Shown in pieces: positions 35,070-44,573 of a DNA stretch of 64,000 nt. Both the position numbers and the translations under genes were made by a program. Each line of letters opens with the position of its first letter. Position 1 is the first letter of the stretch. Source of the DNA: Smithella sp052139735 (lineage in GTDB: Bacteria > Desulfobacterota > Syntrophia > Syntrophales > Smithellaceae); assembly GCA_052139735.1 (NCBI GenBank), contig JBKQWB010000051.1:43928-107927 (forward strand), given 5' to 3'. A model generated the notes under the pieces. The model was not told where the DNA came from. It saw only the letters and a list, made by a program, of their open reading frames with translations, and made no database searches.

Positions 35070-35684
35070 ATGAAAAAAATATCAAGTTGTTTCGTTTTAA
35101 GTTTTTTAATTTTGTTTATTGCATCGCAGTTTTCTTATGCGGAACCCATGCCTTCAATGGATAAGATGGAAAAAGGTTTTCAGAACGAAGGACCTTTTCC
35201 AATGATGCCTCCAATGATACCGCCGATGATGCCATGTGGTATAGGGCAAAGCAATGGAATGCCGGGGTTAATGAATCCCCATTGGCTGCATTTTCAGAAT
35301 CTCAAACTTAGTGAAAAGCAAAAAGAAACATTAAAGGAAATTAAAAACACTGCTATGAAAGACTTAATCAGAAAGAGCGCTGATGAACAGATCGCTGAAA
35401 TCGAACTTCGGGAACTTCTTGATAAAGATTCTGTCGATCTGAAAGCAGTCGAAACGAAACTTAAAGAGATCGCGGCTATTAAAACCGAAACGCAAATAAT
35501 AATTATCAAATCAATGGAAAACATGAAGGCTAAATTGACGCCTGAGCAGTGTGAAATATTGAAAAAAGTGAGACTAATGGGCCCTCCGATGAGGCCGCCC
35601 TTTAAGGGAGAAATGATGCGTGATGAGACAAAAATACTTCCGCCGTCTGCAGAGGGAAAAGAATTAAATTCATTTCATGAATGA
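35070..35684 (+). CDS. Spy/CpxP-like periplasmic protein (LTXXQ motif)
   Basis: A 204-aa exported protein. The signal peptide is residues 1-25 (cleavage after SYA), followed by a Pro/Met-rich segment (FPMMPPMIPPMMP) and a helical domain. LKLSEKQKETLKEIK and LTPEQCEILKKV are the two LTXXQ-type motifs of the Spy/CpxP/CnrX fold. These proteins act as periplasmic chaperones or metal sensors of envelope stress. AAAGAAAGG precedes the ATG. The neighbouring two-component system and efflux operon support a stress role. Confidence 0.82.
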   Translation: MKKISSCFVLSFLILFIASQFSYAEPMPSMDKMEKGFQNEGPFPMMPPMIPPMMPCGIGQSNGMPGLMNPHWLHFQNLKLSEKQKETLKEIKNTAMKDLIRKSADEQIAEIELRELLDKDSVDLKAVETKLKEIAAIKTETQIIIIKSMENMKAKLTPEQCEILKKVRLMGPPMRPPFKGEMMRDETKILPPSAEGKELNSFHE

Positions 35685-35699
35685 AACTTCAACGATAAT

Positions 35700-35797
35700 G
35701 CGTAATCTTTAAAATCGGCAGTTACGGAAATCCTCAAATAATTTCATTTACCCCTCATTAATGAAATTAAATGCTTCCGTAACTGCCGCCTTCATTT
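35700..35797. repeat. Structured repeat, copy A (left of efflux module)
   Basis: A 13-bp perfect stem (CGGCAGTTACGGA with TCCGTAACTGCCG) encloses an inner stem (ATTTCAT with ATGAAAT) and an ACCCCT loop. The copy at 42060-42146 has the same order with paired substitutions. It lies 16 nt after the Spy-like gene and could also act as its terminator. Confidence 0.65.
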
Positions 35798-36193
35798 AGT
35801 TGAATGTTTTCGGGCGCATGTAAAAGCAACAATTGAAAGATTAGCTGATAAAAAAAATAAGGATTTCTGGTTTGTGCAGAGGGAATTTGCTAATCCTACG
35901 AGACTGCTTGATGAAGTCATGAGGCAGAAAATTCATCACTTCAAAAGAAAACGCAGGGTATTGTTCATGAGTTTCTAAAACCACATGTTTCGGAGCAGGA
36001 CGTACAGTTCTGTGAAACAAGCGTTATCAGCCAGTGTGCCAATCCGATGATTGTGCGTAAAAGGTCGCAGGATAAAGAAAAAGCACAAACAGAGCCGCAG
36101 AGAATCAAAGATATTAACGCATATGCAAAACATGTTTTAAGATTTTCACTGGCTGGAATGAAAACTATTCGTAAAAACGCGAAACCAAAATGA
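35793..36193 (+). pseudogene. Decayed TetR regulator gene (CecR-like C-terminal part)
   Basis: Two frames together encode a TetR C-terminal domain. The first reads RLADKKNKDFWFVQREFANPTRLLDEVMRQKI. After a -1 shift near 35950 the second reads IVHEFLKPHVSEQDVQF and ends HVLRFSLAGMKTI before a stop at 36191. This is the CecR/YbiH (DUF1956) domain pattern. The DNA-binding N-terminus is absent. Such regulators normally sit directly before TolC/HlyD/ABC operons, as here. It fills the gap 35685-36209. Confidence 0.6.
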
Positions 36194-36209
36194 TAAACAA
36201 GGTAAATCA

Positions 36210-37688
36210 ATGTCTCTACATAGAAATAAATTGGTTCACTTGGCATTACTGATATTATTAGTGCTTTTCATCATAGTTGTTTCCGGTTGTCCGGCAGTTG
36301 GTCCCAACTATGTCCGTCCCGATACAACCGTATATAAAAACTGGAACACGCAGATCAAGAATGATTCCGGCGTAAAAGAAGCGGGTGCCGAAAATTTAGC
36401 AAACTGGTGGAGCGCTCTTGGCGATCCGATGCTTTCGAGTTTAATTGATCGTGCCCAGAAAGGTAATCTCAATCTGAAGAAAGCTCAGGCGAGTGTTCGC
36501 GAAGCCCGCGCCCGCAGGGGATTGGCCAAGGCAAGTTTTTTCCCGACCCTTGAGGCCTCGGGCAGTGACACCAGGAGTAGGGGCAGCGAAAATGCGGGAG
36601 GCACGACGATCGTCGATTCCAATGTTATAGCTGGCGTTATGACCAGCGATCTTTATAACCTCGGTTTTGATGCATCTTGGGAACTCGATATTTTCGGTGG
36701 GGTGCGCCGTTCTGTAGAGGCAGCGCAGGCAAACCTTGAGGCAAGCCGGGAAAACATGCGCGATGTCCTTGTTTCGCTCGTGGCCGAAGTTGCTAAAGAC
36801 TACGTTGATGTGCGAACCTATCAGGCCCGGATTGCCATAGCAAAGAACAACCTGAACACTCAGGAAGAAACATATCAGTTAACCGTGTGGCGAAATCAAG
36901 CGGGATTGAGCGATGAGTTGGCCGTTGAGCAGGCTCGTTATAACCTTGAAAATACACGTTCCAATATACCGGCTTTGCGCACCGGACTTGACGCCGCCAT
37001 GAACAGCATTGCGGTATTGCTGGGAGAACAACCCGGAGGAGTTTATGAAGAACTTTCGAAGCAGGAGCCGATACCGGCTGCACCGATGAATATTTTGGCG
37101 GGAATACCTGCGGACATGATACGCCGCAGGCCTGATATACGAAAGGCGGAACGTGAGTTGGCTTCACAGACCGCACAAATCGGCGTGGCAACGGCGGATC
37201 TGTATCCTAAACTTACTTTGAGCGGTTCAATCGGATTGGAAAGCATTTCGACGGGAAATTTGCTTTCATCGGGCAGCCGAAACTACAGTTTCGGCCCAAG
37301 CATCACCATACCCATTTTTTCCGGCGGATATACCCTTCAAAATATAGAAATACAATCTGCTTTGCAGGAACAGTATCTGATCGCATACAAAACCGCCATT
37401 CTCGGTGCGTTAAAGGATGTGGAGAATGCCCTTATCGCATATGTTCAGGAACAGTACAGAAGGCAGGCGTTGATTGATGCGGCTGCGGCAGCAAAGCAGG
37501 CGGCGCAACTGTCGAAAACAAAATATCAGGCGGGTCTTTCCGATTTTAGTGATGTACTGGATGCGGAGCGTTCGCTTTTGTCATATGAAGATGAGTTGGC
37601 AACAAGCGAGGGGATGGTTACCACAAACTTGATAAGCCTTTACAAGGCTCTGGGCGGAGGATGGACATCCTCTGAAAATAAAAATTAA
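36210..37688 (+). CDS. Outer-membrane efflux lipoprotein (TolC/OprM family)
   Basis: A 492-aa outer-membrane channel subunit. The signal peptide ends in lipobox VVSGC (Cys at about 27), then VGPNYVRPDT as in NodT/OprM proteins. It has two OEP repeats with long helices (ANLEASRENMRDVLVSLVAEVAKDYVDVRT), and IPADMIRRRPDIRKAERELA marks the second. It forms the trimeric exit duct for the adaptor and ABC transporter encoded next. It is first in a four-gene operon (spacings 31, 2 and -1 nt). Confidence 0.92.
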   Translation: MSLHRNKLVHLALLILLVLFIIVVSGCPAVGPNYVRPDTTVYKNWNTQIKNDSGVKEAGAENLANWWSALGDPMLSSLIDRAQKGNLNLKKAQASVREARARRGLAKASFFPTLEASGSDTRSRGSENAGGTTIVDSNVIAGVMTSDLYNLGFDASWELDIFGGVRRSVEAAQANLEASRENMRDVLVSLVAEVAKDYVDVRTYQARIAIAKNNLNTQEETYQLTVWRNQAGLSDELAVEQARYNLENTRSNIPALRTGLDAAMNSIAVLLGEQPGGVYEELSKQEPIPAAPMNILAGIPADMIRRRPDIRKAERELASQTAQIGVATADLYPKLTLSGSIGLESISTGNLLSSGSRNYSFGPSITIPIFSGGYTLQNIEIQSALQEQYLIAYKTAILGALKDVENALIAYVQEQYRRQALIDAAAAAKQAAQLSKTKYQAGLSDFSDVLDAERSLLSYEDELATSEGMVTTNLISLYKALGGGWTSSENKN

Positions 37689-37719
37689 CATCAGAATAAT
37701 ATTTTTAACAGGAAGAGAT

Positions 37720-39009
37720 ATGAACACAAAACAAGATAAAGAAACTGACATTGCCAAAGTTCTAGAAGTTGACAATTTACGGACAAAGCAAAAGATTCCA
37801 AAAATGTGGATTATTGCGGCTGTCTTAGTATCTGTCATCATAATTGTTGCTGTCTTCTGGAGAGGATCCCATTCGTCAAACGCCATACAATACAAAACCG
37901 ATGAAGTGAAACGCGGCAATTTGACGGTTATTGTCACTGCAACAGGTACGTTGAAACCGACCAACAACGAGGTTAGTGTGGGCAGCGAGCTTTCCGGCAC
38001 CATCAAAACAGTCGAAGTGAATTATAATAGCAAAGTAAAAATCGGTCAAATTCTTGCAACGCTCGATACGACTAAACTGGAAACACAGATAAAACAGTAT
38101 AAAGCCGCTCTGGAGTCGGCACAGGCAAAGGTTCTGGAAACTCAGGCAACTATCAAGGAGGCCCGCAGTAAACTTGCACAGTATCAACGGGTAAGAGCCT
38201 TAAGCAATAATAAGGTTCCTTCTCAAACAGATATAGATGCTCAGGAAGCGACACTGGAGCGTGCAATTGCTGACGATGCCAGCGCCAGGGCGTCTGTTTC
38301 GCAGGCAAAAGCCACTCTTGCCACCTATGAGACAGACCTTTCCAAATCCGTCATCCGTTCGCCTATTAATGGTGTTGTCCTTACTCGTGACGTTGAACCG
38401 GGACAAACAGTTGCCGCGGCCATGACGGCGCCTACATTGTTTACTCTGGCGTCGGATTTGACGAAAATGGAACTTCACGTCAATGTCGATGAAGCCGATG
38501 TAAGTAATATAAAGGAAGGCCAAAACGCGACCTTCTCCGTTGCCGCTTATCCGAATCGGACCTTCGATGCCCGGATTGTTCGCGCCAATTACGGATCAAC
38601 TACTACATCGGGAGTTGTGACATACGAAACAGTATTAAAAGTGGATAATTCGGATTTGCTCTTACGGCCGGGTATGACCGCTACCGCGGACATTATTGTT
38701 AAGAAAATCGAAAACGCCCTTCAGATACCCAGCGCTGCGCTTAGATTTACGCCGTCTCTTGGGGAAGAAAAGAAGTCTTCCGGCGGTCTGGTTAGTTCAA
38801 TACTTCCGCATCCGCCCGGATCGGGAAACAGACAGCAGGGTGAGAATGGCAATAAGAAACGGCAGAATGTATGGATTTTAAAGAACGAAAAACTTTCCGC
38901 TGTTTCTATCGCTATCGGGTCGGCAAATGGCGGGATGACTGAAGTTCTTTCCGGGGATATTCAGCCGGGAGAAGCAGTTGTAGTTGATACCGTCACGGCG
39001 GTGAAGTAA
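37720..39009 (+). CDS. MacA-like periplasmic adaptor (HlyD family)
   Basis: A 429-aa membrane-fusion protein. One N-terminal TM (about residues 29-47), lipoyl half VSVGSELSGTIKTVEVNYNSKVKIGQIL, a helical hairpin (about 110-190), second lipoyl half SVIRSPINGVVLTRDVEPGQTV, then beta-barrel and membrane-proximal domains. An unusual Ser/Gly/Asn-rich linker (about residues 345-375) interrupts the last domain. It bridges the ABC permease and the TolC-like protein. It begins 31 nt after the latter. Confidence 0.92.
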   Translation: MNTKQDKETDIAKVLEVDNLRTKQKIPKMWIIAAVLVSVIIIVAVFWRGSHSSNAIQYKTDEVKRGNLTVIVTATGTLKPTNNEVSVGSELSGTIKTVEVNYNSKVKIGQILATLDTTKLETQIKQYKAALESAQAKVLETQATIKEARSKLAQYQRVRALSNNKVPSQTDIDAQEATLERAIADDASARASVSQAKATLATYETDLSKSVIRSPINGVVLTRDVEPGQTVAAAMTAPTLFTLASDLTKMELHVNVDEADVSNIKEGQNATFSVAAYPNRTFDARIVRANYGSTTTSGVVTYETVLKVDNSDLLLRPGMTATADIIVKKIENALQIPSAALRFTPSLGEEKKSSGGLVSSILPHPPGSGNRQQGENGNKKRQNVWILKNEKLSAVSIAIGSANGGMTEVLSGDIQPGEAVVVDTVTAVK

Positions 39010-39011
39010 TT

Positions 39012-39734
39012 ATGACAGCCCGCAGTGAAACAGAAAACCAGCCATTAATCGAGTTACGCGGCATAACAAAAGTTTATGGTGCCGGTCAGGCGGCCATGCA
39101 CGCATTGCGGGGTATTGATCTGCGTATTAATGAAGGTGATTTCCTGGCTGTAATGGGACCAAGCGGTTCCGGCAAATCAACCTGTATGAACATTCTTGGC
39201 TGTCTTGATACGTCAACAGCGGGAGCGTATATGTTCAGGAACATTAAAGTCGATAAGCTGACCCGTTATCAGCGTACAAGTTTGCGCCGGTTCTATTTAG
39301 GGTTTGTCTTTCAGGGATACAATTTATTAAACCGCACTTCTGCGCTGGAGAATGTGGAGCTTCCTTTGATTTATCGGGGCATTCCCGCCCGCAAGCGACG
39401 GGAGCAGGCTCTGCAGGCGCTTGGAACAGTGGGTTTGAACGGATGGGAAGATCATACGCCGGGCGAGCTTTCAGGAGGACAGCAGCAGCGCGTTGCCATT
39501 GCACGCGCCATTGTAACCGGACCGGAAGTACTATTTGCGGATGAACCCACAGGAAATCTGGATACTGCCCGCAGCCGCGAAATAATGAACCTGCTTACCG
39601 GATTGAATCGCGACCAGGGAGTTACCATCGTCATGGTCACTCACGAACCGGATATGGCCACCTATGCAAAACGCGTTGTTCATTTTTTAGACGGTCTTGT
39701 TGAATCGGATAAACACAACGGGGGGGAAATATAA
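39012..39734 (+). CDS. MacB/LolD-type ABC transporter ATPase
   Basis: A 240-aa ATP-binding subunit. Walker A GPSGSGKST, Q-loop FVFQGYNLL, signature LSGGQQQR, Walker B VLFADEPTGNLDT and the switch His in VTHEPDMA are all intact. In E. coli MacB the ATPase is fused to the permease; here they are separate genes overlapping by 1 nt (39734). It powers export of a substrate such as a macrolide, peptide or lipid. The true substrate is unknown. Confidence 0.93.
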   Translation: MTARSETENQPLIELRGITKVYGAGQAAMHALRGIDLRINEGDFLAVMGPSGSGKSTCMNILGCLDTSTAGAYMFRNIKVDKLTRYQRTSLRRFYLGFVFQGYNLLNRTSALENVELPLIYRGIPARKRREQALQALGTVGLNGWEDHTPGELSGGQQQRVAIARAIVTGPEVLFADEPTGNLDTARSREIMNLLTGLNRDQGVTIVMVTHEPDMATYAKRVVHFLDGLVESDKHNGGEI

Positions 39735-40939
39735 TGTTCTGGAACACACTTCTTCTGGCCTTGCGCGAACTCAGGCGCAATGTCATGCGCTCGATTCTGA
39801 CAATCCTTGGCATAGTTATCGGTGTTGCCGCTGTTATTATCATGGTGACTATCGGCAGCGGAGCCACCTTGCAGGTCGGACAGCAGATTGCCAGCATGGG
39901 CAGCAACCTTCTCATGGTCACTCCCGGAAAACGTTTGGGACCTGGCCAGTCCACCGGTAATATTCCCTTTAAACAATCCGATGCGGAAGCTATTGCCAAA
40001 GAGGTCAACTCGATTAAGGCTGTGGCGCCGGTCTCGTCTCAATCCGTTAAGGCCATATTCAGCAATCAGAACTGGTCAACACAGGTCACCGGAACGGATA
40101 ATTCGTACATCACGGTTACAAACAGGTCAATCAAGTCAGGCCGGCAATTCACGGAAAGTGAGGCGCGCAGCGGCGCGGCGGTCTGTATTGTGGGAGAAAC
40201 GGTGGTTAAGAAGCTCTTCGGCGGACAGGATGCCCTGGGAGAAAATATCCGCCTGGAAAAAGTTTCCTGCGAGATAATCGGCATCCTGAAGGGAAAAGGA
40301 CAGAGCAGTATGGGAACGGATCAGGACGATATTGTTATCATCCCTCTTTCCACATTCCAGCGGCGTATTGCCGGAAATCAGGATGTCGGTATGATACAGA
40401 TTTCCGTCCAGGACGGCATCTCGACGGAAAAAGTCCAGAAAAACATAGAACAGTTGCTGCGCGTGCGTCGTCATCTATCTCCGAGCGATGATAATAACTT
40501 TAATGTGATGGATATGAAGGAAATCGCCTCTATGCTCACCGGCACCACACAAATGATGACCGCTTTGCTTTCAGCAGTGGCTGCGGTGAGTCTTCTAGTG
40601 GGCGGGATCGGTATTATGAATATTATGCTGGTATCGGTAACCGAACGCACTCGTGAAATAGGTATCCGACTCGCCATCGGCGCTTTCGAGCGCGAGGTTC
40701 TCATGCAGTTTCTTGTTGAAGCAGTGGTGCTTTCTTCATTTGGAGGTTTAATCGGAATTGTACTGGCTCTTGCCGCATCTGTCTGGTTGGCCGGTATTCT
40801 AAGTGTTCCTTTCGTCTTTAATGCGGGCATAGTGATTGTTGCATTTCTTTTTTCCGCCGCGGTGGGAGTAATTTTCGGTTATTTCCCGGCAATGAAAGCC
40901 GCGCGTCTTGATCCGATCGAGGCGCTGCGTCATGAATAA
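39734..40939 (+). CDS. MacB-type ABC permease (FtsX-like)
   Basis: A 401-aa permease. TM1 is about residues 20-42 (ILTILGIVIGVAAVIIMVTIG), then a periplasmic domain of about 230 aa (MacB_PCD), then three C-terminal TMs containing LLVGGIGIMNIMLVSVTERTREIGIR, the FtsX signature. It pairs with the upstream ATPase. GGGGGGAA precedes the ATG. The operon ends after this gene; no strong terminator was seen. Confidence 0.93.
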   Translation: MFWNTLLLALRELRRNVMRSILTILGIVIGVAAVIIMVTIGSGATLQVGQQIASMGSNLLMVTPGKRLGPGQSTGNIPFKQSDAEAIAKEVNSIKAVAPVSSQSVKAIFSNQNWSTQVTGTDNSYITVTNRSIKSGRQFTESEARSGAAVCIVGETVVKKLFGGQDALGENIRLEKVSCEIIGILKGKGQSSMGTDQDDIVIIPLSTFQRRIAGNQDVGMIQISVQDGISTEKVQKNIEQLLRVRRHLSPSDDNNFNVMDMKEIASMLTGTTQMMTALLSAVAAVSLLVGGIGIMNIMLVSVTERTREIGIRLAIGAFEREVLMQFLVEAVVLSSFGGLIGIVLALAASVWLAGILSVPFVFNAGIVIVAFLFSAAVGVIFGYFPAMKAARLDPIEALRHE

Positions 40940-41271
40940 AAGACCGGAAAGATGGTAAAAAGAATAGCCTGACAGATTGTAACGAAGACAAAGAATTAAG
41001 ATAATTTTTTAATTCCGTTGAATATTTGCTGCGGCGCATAGAGATTAACCGGGTAAATCATCGGTTTGGTTGATTCCGTCCCGAAAGATCATAAACTAAT
41101 AAAAATTCATTATTATTATATGCTTACTATCCATGTGATCATTGGAAACATAAAACAGGTTGTTTTATATTTCCTCATTTCTTCCTCATTTCTTCCATGT
41201 TTGTCTGCTATTGTTTACCCATAATAACATAGCATGGTCTTTGTAATGAAAAGATAAGGAGGCAATAAGCA
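40940..41271. promoter_or_regulatory. Upstream region of the lipoprotein gene, shared with 34.0 kb
   Basis: A 332-nt gap. Its right half (about 41103-41236) aligns with 33996-34130: GATCATTGG, AACATAAAA, ATTTCCTCATTTC, then TTTGTCTGCTA and CATAA. TTTCTTCC/TTTCCTC blocks are repeated three times here. This is a likely regulatory region for an OmpR-type regulator, inferred from conservation. Confidence 0.5.
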
Positions 41272-41883
41272 ATGATGAACCAAGAGAAATATTTCACTCC
41301 ATTTTTGTTAAGTTTTATAATTACGATCTTTCTGATAATCAGTGGTTGCACCAGCAAAGATAATACGGTTACCTACACTATTTCCGGGACGGCAACTGTA
41401 TATGGAACCGGAACTGAACTTGACAATGTGACAATTAATATGACAGGTTCGGCAACATCTTCTACAACGACTGCTTCAAACGGAGATTTTAGCTTTAGCG
41501 GCATGGCGAATGGTACTTATACGCTGACCCCCTCGCTTTCGAATTATACATTCGACCCGGTCAGTGTGGTAGTTATCATTGATGGAGGAAATATCACCGA
41601 TACTAACTTTGTAGCGACATCCACGGAAGGCGCAGATACTTACAGTATTTCAGGAACAATAACCGGGGCTGTTCAATCAGGTGTTAAGCTTACTTTAAGC
41701 AGTGGAGCAACGGGAACTGTGATGAGCGGTTCTGACGGAACATATTCTTTTGCGAATGTTATAGGCGGTACTACCTATATAGTGACGCCTTCGCTGTCAG
41801 GGTATACTTTTAATCCTGAATATTCTGAGTTTACTATAACGAGCGAAGACGCTGCTAATATTGATTTCACATCATCCAACTGA
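41272..41883 (+). CDS. Lipoprotein with two carboxypeptidase-regulatory-like (Ig-type) domains
   Basis: A 203-aa exported lipoprotein. The signal peptide ends in lipobox LIISGC (Cys at about 26). Two beta-sandwich repeats follow: residues about 34-115 and 122-200, each with YTISGTxTGxxxxGVxxxLSG and a GTYTLTPSLSxYTF ending. Such domains are structural or adhesive on the cell surface. AAGGAGG precedes the ATG. Its promoter region matches that of the secreted-protein gene at 34182. Confidence 0.85.
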   Translation: MMNQEKYFTPFLLSFIITIFLIISGCTSKDNTVTYTISGTATVYGTGTELDNVTINMTGSATSSTTTASNGDFSFSGMANGTYTLTPSLSNYTFDPVSVVVIIDGGNITDTNFVATSTEGADTYSISGTITGAVQSGVKLTLSSGATGTVMSGSDGTYSFANVIGGTTYIVTPSLSGYTFNPEYSEFTITSEDAANIDFTSSN

Positions 41884-42059
41884 TTGTTGGACTGGTTTTT
41901 ACGTGTACCGGAAGGATTGATTTGAAAATAGTAAAAGGACATGGTCAAAAATATTTAAATGAAGTTTGCTACTAAAGGTTGAAATGATATTTGATGAAAA
42001 AAAGCTGCCGCCGACCTCTTTGAGAAAGAGTAGAATTATATTCTTGAATACAAGAGATA

Positions 42060-42146
42060 ACGCCTAATCTTAAAAACGGCAGTTGTGGAGGATGCTCTAT
42101 AATATCACCTACCCCTTCTAATATCTCTGCAACTGCCGCCTCCATT
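42060..42146. repeat. Structured repeat, copy B (right of efflux module)
   Basis: The same layout as 35700-35797 in the same orientation: CGGCAGTTG pairs with CAACTGCCG, the stem continues through wobble pairs (TGGAG with CTCTG), and the loop keeps ACCCCT. It sits in the 309-nt gap between the lipoprotein gene and ettA. Nothing else is seen there. Confidence 0.65.
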
Positions 42147-42192
42147 TTCACTATTTAGCCGATATTTCCGTCATGTTGGGGGAACGCGATTC

Positions 42193-43878
42193 TTATCGTC
42201 TGGTCAGTTGGCGGTATTTGATGCGATGGGGCTGGCTTGCGGCTGCGCCTAGTCTTCGATTTCGATCTTCCTCGTATTCGGAATAGTTGCCGTCGAAGAA
42301 AAGCACCTTGCTTTCTCCTTCAAAAGCCAGAATATGTGTGCAAATTCTATCCAGAAACCAGCGATCGTGACTGATAACAACCACACAACCGGCAAAGTTC
42401 TCCAGTGAATCTTCCAGCGCTCGCAATGTGTTGACATCCAAATCGTTGGTGGGTTCATCTAGCAGGAGCACATTGCCGCCTTCCTTGAGCATGCACGCCA
42501 GATGCACGCGGTTACGTTCGCCACCCGAAAGCGTGCCAACTTTCTTTTGCTGATCGGTGCCGGAAAAATTAAAACGTGATACATAAGCGCGGGAATTTAT
42601 CTGCCGGTTGCCGATGGCAATAATATCCTGACCGTCGGAAATCATTTCCCATATATTTTTGTTGGGATCAAGAGCGTCGCGGCTCTGATCAACATAAGCC
42701 AGTTTCACGGTTTCGCCGATGCGAATGTCCCCGGAATCTGGTGTTTCCTGACCTGTAATCATCCTGAACAGCGTGGTTTTGCCCGCGCCATTGGGACCGA
42801 TCACGCCGACAATGCCACCGGGCGGCAGCGAAAAAGTCATGCCATCCACCAGCAGTTTATCGCCGTAACCTTTATTCACGTCTTTGGCTTCAATCACCAG
42901 ATCGCCCAGACGGGGTCCCGGCGCGATGAAGATTTCCCGTGTGCCTGATTCTCTTTCGAGATTTTTGCTCAGCAATTCCTCGTAAGCGCTAATGCGCGCT
43001 TTGGATTTGGCATGCCTGCCTTTGGGTGACATACGAATCCATTCAAGTTCACGTTCCAGAGTTTTAATTCTTGCCCCTTCGGATTTTTCTTCATTCTTCA
43101 GACGATTTTGCTTTTGCTCCAGCCAGGAAGAATAATTGCCCTGCCAGGGAATTCCCTGACCTCGATCGAGTTCCAGAATCCAGCCGGCAACATTATCCAG
43201 GAAATAACGGTCATGAGTAACGGCAATAATGGTGCCTTCATATTTTTGCAGATGATGTTCCAGCCAGGCCACTGATTCAGCATCAAGATGGTTTGTCGGT
43301 TCATCCAGAAGCAGTATGTCCGGTTTCTGCAAAAGCAGGCGGCAAAACGCAACGCGACGTTTCTCTCCGCCGGATAAGACTTTCACCTGCGTGTCGCCGG
43401 GCGGGCAGCGCAGAGCATCCATAGCCATTTCCAGACGGGAATCTATATCCCAGGCGTCAAGGGCGTCGAGTTTTTCCTGCACCGCTCCCTGCCTTTGGCA
43501 CAGTTTTGCCATTTCGTCATCAGACATCGGTTCTGCAAACTTCTCATTTATTTCATTATATTCATGAATCAAATCCATGGTGCTTTGCACACCCTGCTCC
43601 ACTATTTGCCGCACGGTTTTTGCTTCGTCCAGACGCGGTTCCTGCTCCAGATAACCCACTGTGTATCCTGCCGATAGAATCGTCTTGCCCAGATAATCGG
43701 TATCCGCGCCGGAAAGAATCTTCAGAAGAGAACTTTTGCCCGAACCGTTTAAACCGATAACGCCGATTTTAGCTCCGTAAAAATAAGACAGATAAATATC
43801 TTTGAGCACAGGCTTTTTTTCATAAATTTTACTTACTCCAATCATGGAGTAAATTACTTTGTTTCCTTCATTAGCCAT
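42193..43878 (-). CDS. ettA: Energy-dependent translational throttle protein EttA (ABC-F)
   Basis: A 561-aa soluble ABC-F protein with two ATPase domains and no membrane part. The first has GLNGSGKSS and LSGGEKRRVAFCRLLLQKPDILLLDEPTNHLD. The arm/linker (about residues 245-305) includes EWIRMSPKGRHAKSKAR, typical of EttA. The second has GPNGAGKTT and LSGGERNRVHLA. It binds the ribosomal E site and gates early elongation according to ATP. It is monocistronic on the minus strand. Confidence 0.95.
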   Translation of the reverse strand: MANEGNKVIYSMIGVSKIYEKKPVLKDIYLSYFYGAKIGVIGLNGSGKSSLLKILSGADTDYLGKTILSAGYTVGYLEQEPRLDEAKTVRQIVEQGVQSTMDLIHEYNEINEKFAEPMSDDEMAKLCQRQGAVQEKLDALDAWDIDSRLEMAMDALRCPPGDTQVKVLSGGEKRRVAFCRLLLQKPDILLLDEPTNHLDAESVAWLEHHLQKYEGTIIAVTHDRYFLDNVAGWILELDRGQGIPWQGNYSSWLEQKQNRLKNEEKSEGARIKTLERELEWIRMSPKGRHAKSKARISAYEELLSKNLERESGTREIFIAPGPRLGDLVIEAKDVNKGYGDKLLVDGMTFSLPPGGIVGVIGPNGAGKTTLFRMITGQETPDSGDIRIGETVKLAYVDQSRDALDPNKNIWEMISDGQDIIAIGNRQINSRAYVSRFNFSGTDQQKKVGTLSGGERNRVHLACMLKEGGNVLLLDEPTNDLDVNTLRALEDSLENFAGCVVVISHDRWFLDRICTHILAFEGESKVLFFDGNYSEYEEDRNRRLGAAASQPHRIKYRQLTRR

Positions 43879-43905
43879 AGATGCTTGTTCTCCATAAAAC
43901 AGATG

Positions 43906-44571
43906 TTAAATATAAGGGAATATGCTCTGAATAATAATATTAAAATTGTCCCGAATGTTGCTTTTGCCGGATACGATACCCATATGTCCGGGGAGAAGCC
44001 ACTCCAGATCAAGTTCAGAAAAAGAAATGATGCTTTTCTTCAAAAGAGCGCCGTTGCCGCCGGGAAAGTCGGTACGTCCGACGCTTTGATCGAAAATTAC
44101 ATCGCCGCAAAATAAAGCTTTTTGCTCCGGCCAGTAAATACCTATCGAGCCGGGGGAATGGCCGGGAGCAAGAATTATTTTAAAAGTCTGGTCCCCTAAA
44201 ATTACATCACCTTCGTCCATCGGAAAATTTACCTGTATCCGCGGTACGTTAATTCCGAAAAGGCCATATAGCTCGCCGCCATCTCCTTTTAAAAATTCGA
44301 TTTCTTTTTTATGCAGGCCAATTTTGACTGTCGCCTGATCAAACACCTCGGATCCTTGAAAGTGGTCGGGATGCGAGTGCGTGTTAATAACATAACGAAT
44401 ATCTGCTTTCTTGATGCCGTCTGCGGACATCTGGTTTAGCAAATTAGGCACATAGCCGGTGATGCCCGGATCAATTAATGCCTGCACCTTGCCGCCGATA
44501 AAGTAGCTGTTGCAGTTATTATCGAAGGCATTTGTCCATTCGTAAATATAAATATCGTTTTTTAATCTCAT
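43906..44571 (-). CDS. Metallo-beta-lactamase fold hydrolase
   Basis: A 221-aa MBL-fold protein of the glyoxalase II-like type. Zinc ligands are in NTHSHPDHFQG, LAPGHSPGSIGIY and LFCGDVIFDQSVGRTDFPGG, then LPGHMG. The last motifs resemble type II glyoxalases and persulfide dioxygenases, but substrate-binding residues cannot be judged by eye. It is 2 nt downstream of the PspC gene, so in one transcript with it. Confidence 0.88.
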   Translation of the reverse strand: MRLKNDIYIYEWTNAFDNNCNSYFIGGKVQALIDPGITGYVPNLLNQMSADGIKKADIRYVINTHSHPDHFQGSEVFDQATVKIGLHKKEIEFLKGDGGELYGLFGINVPRIQVNFPMDEGDVILGDQTFKIILAPGHSPGSIGIYWPEQKALFCGDVIFDQSVGRTDFPGGNGALLKKSIISFSELDLEWLLPGHMGIVSGKSNIRDNFNIIIQSIFPYI

Positions 44572-44573
44572 TG

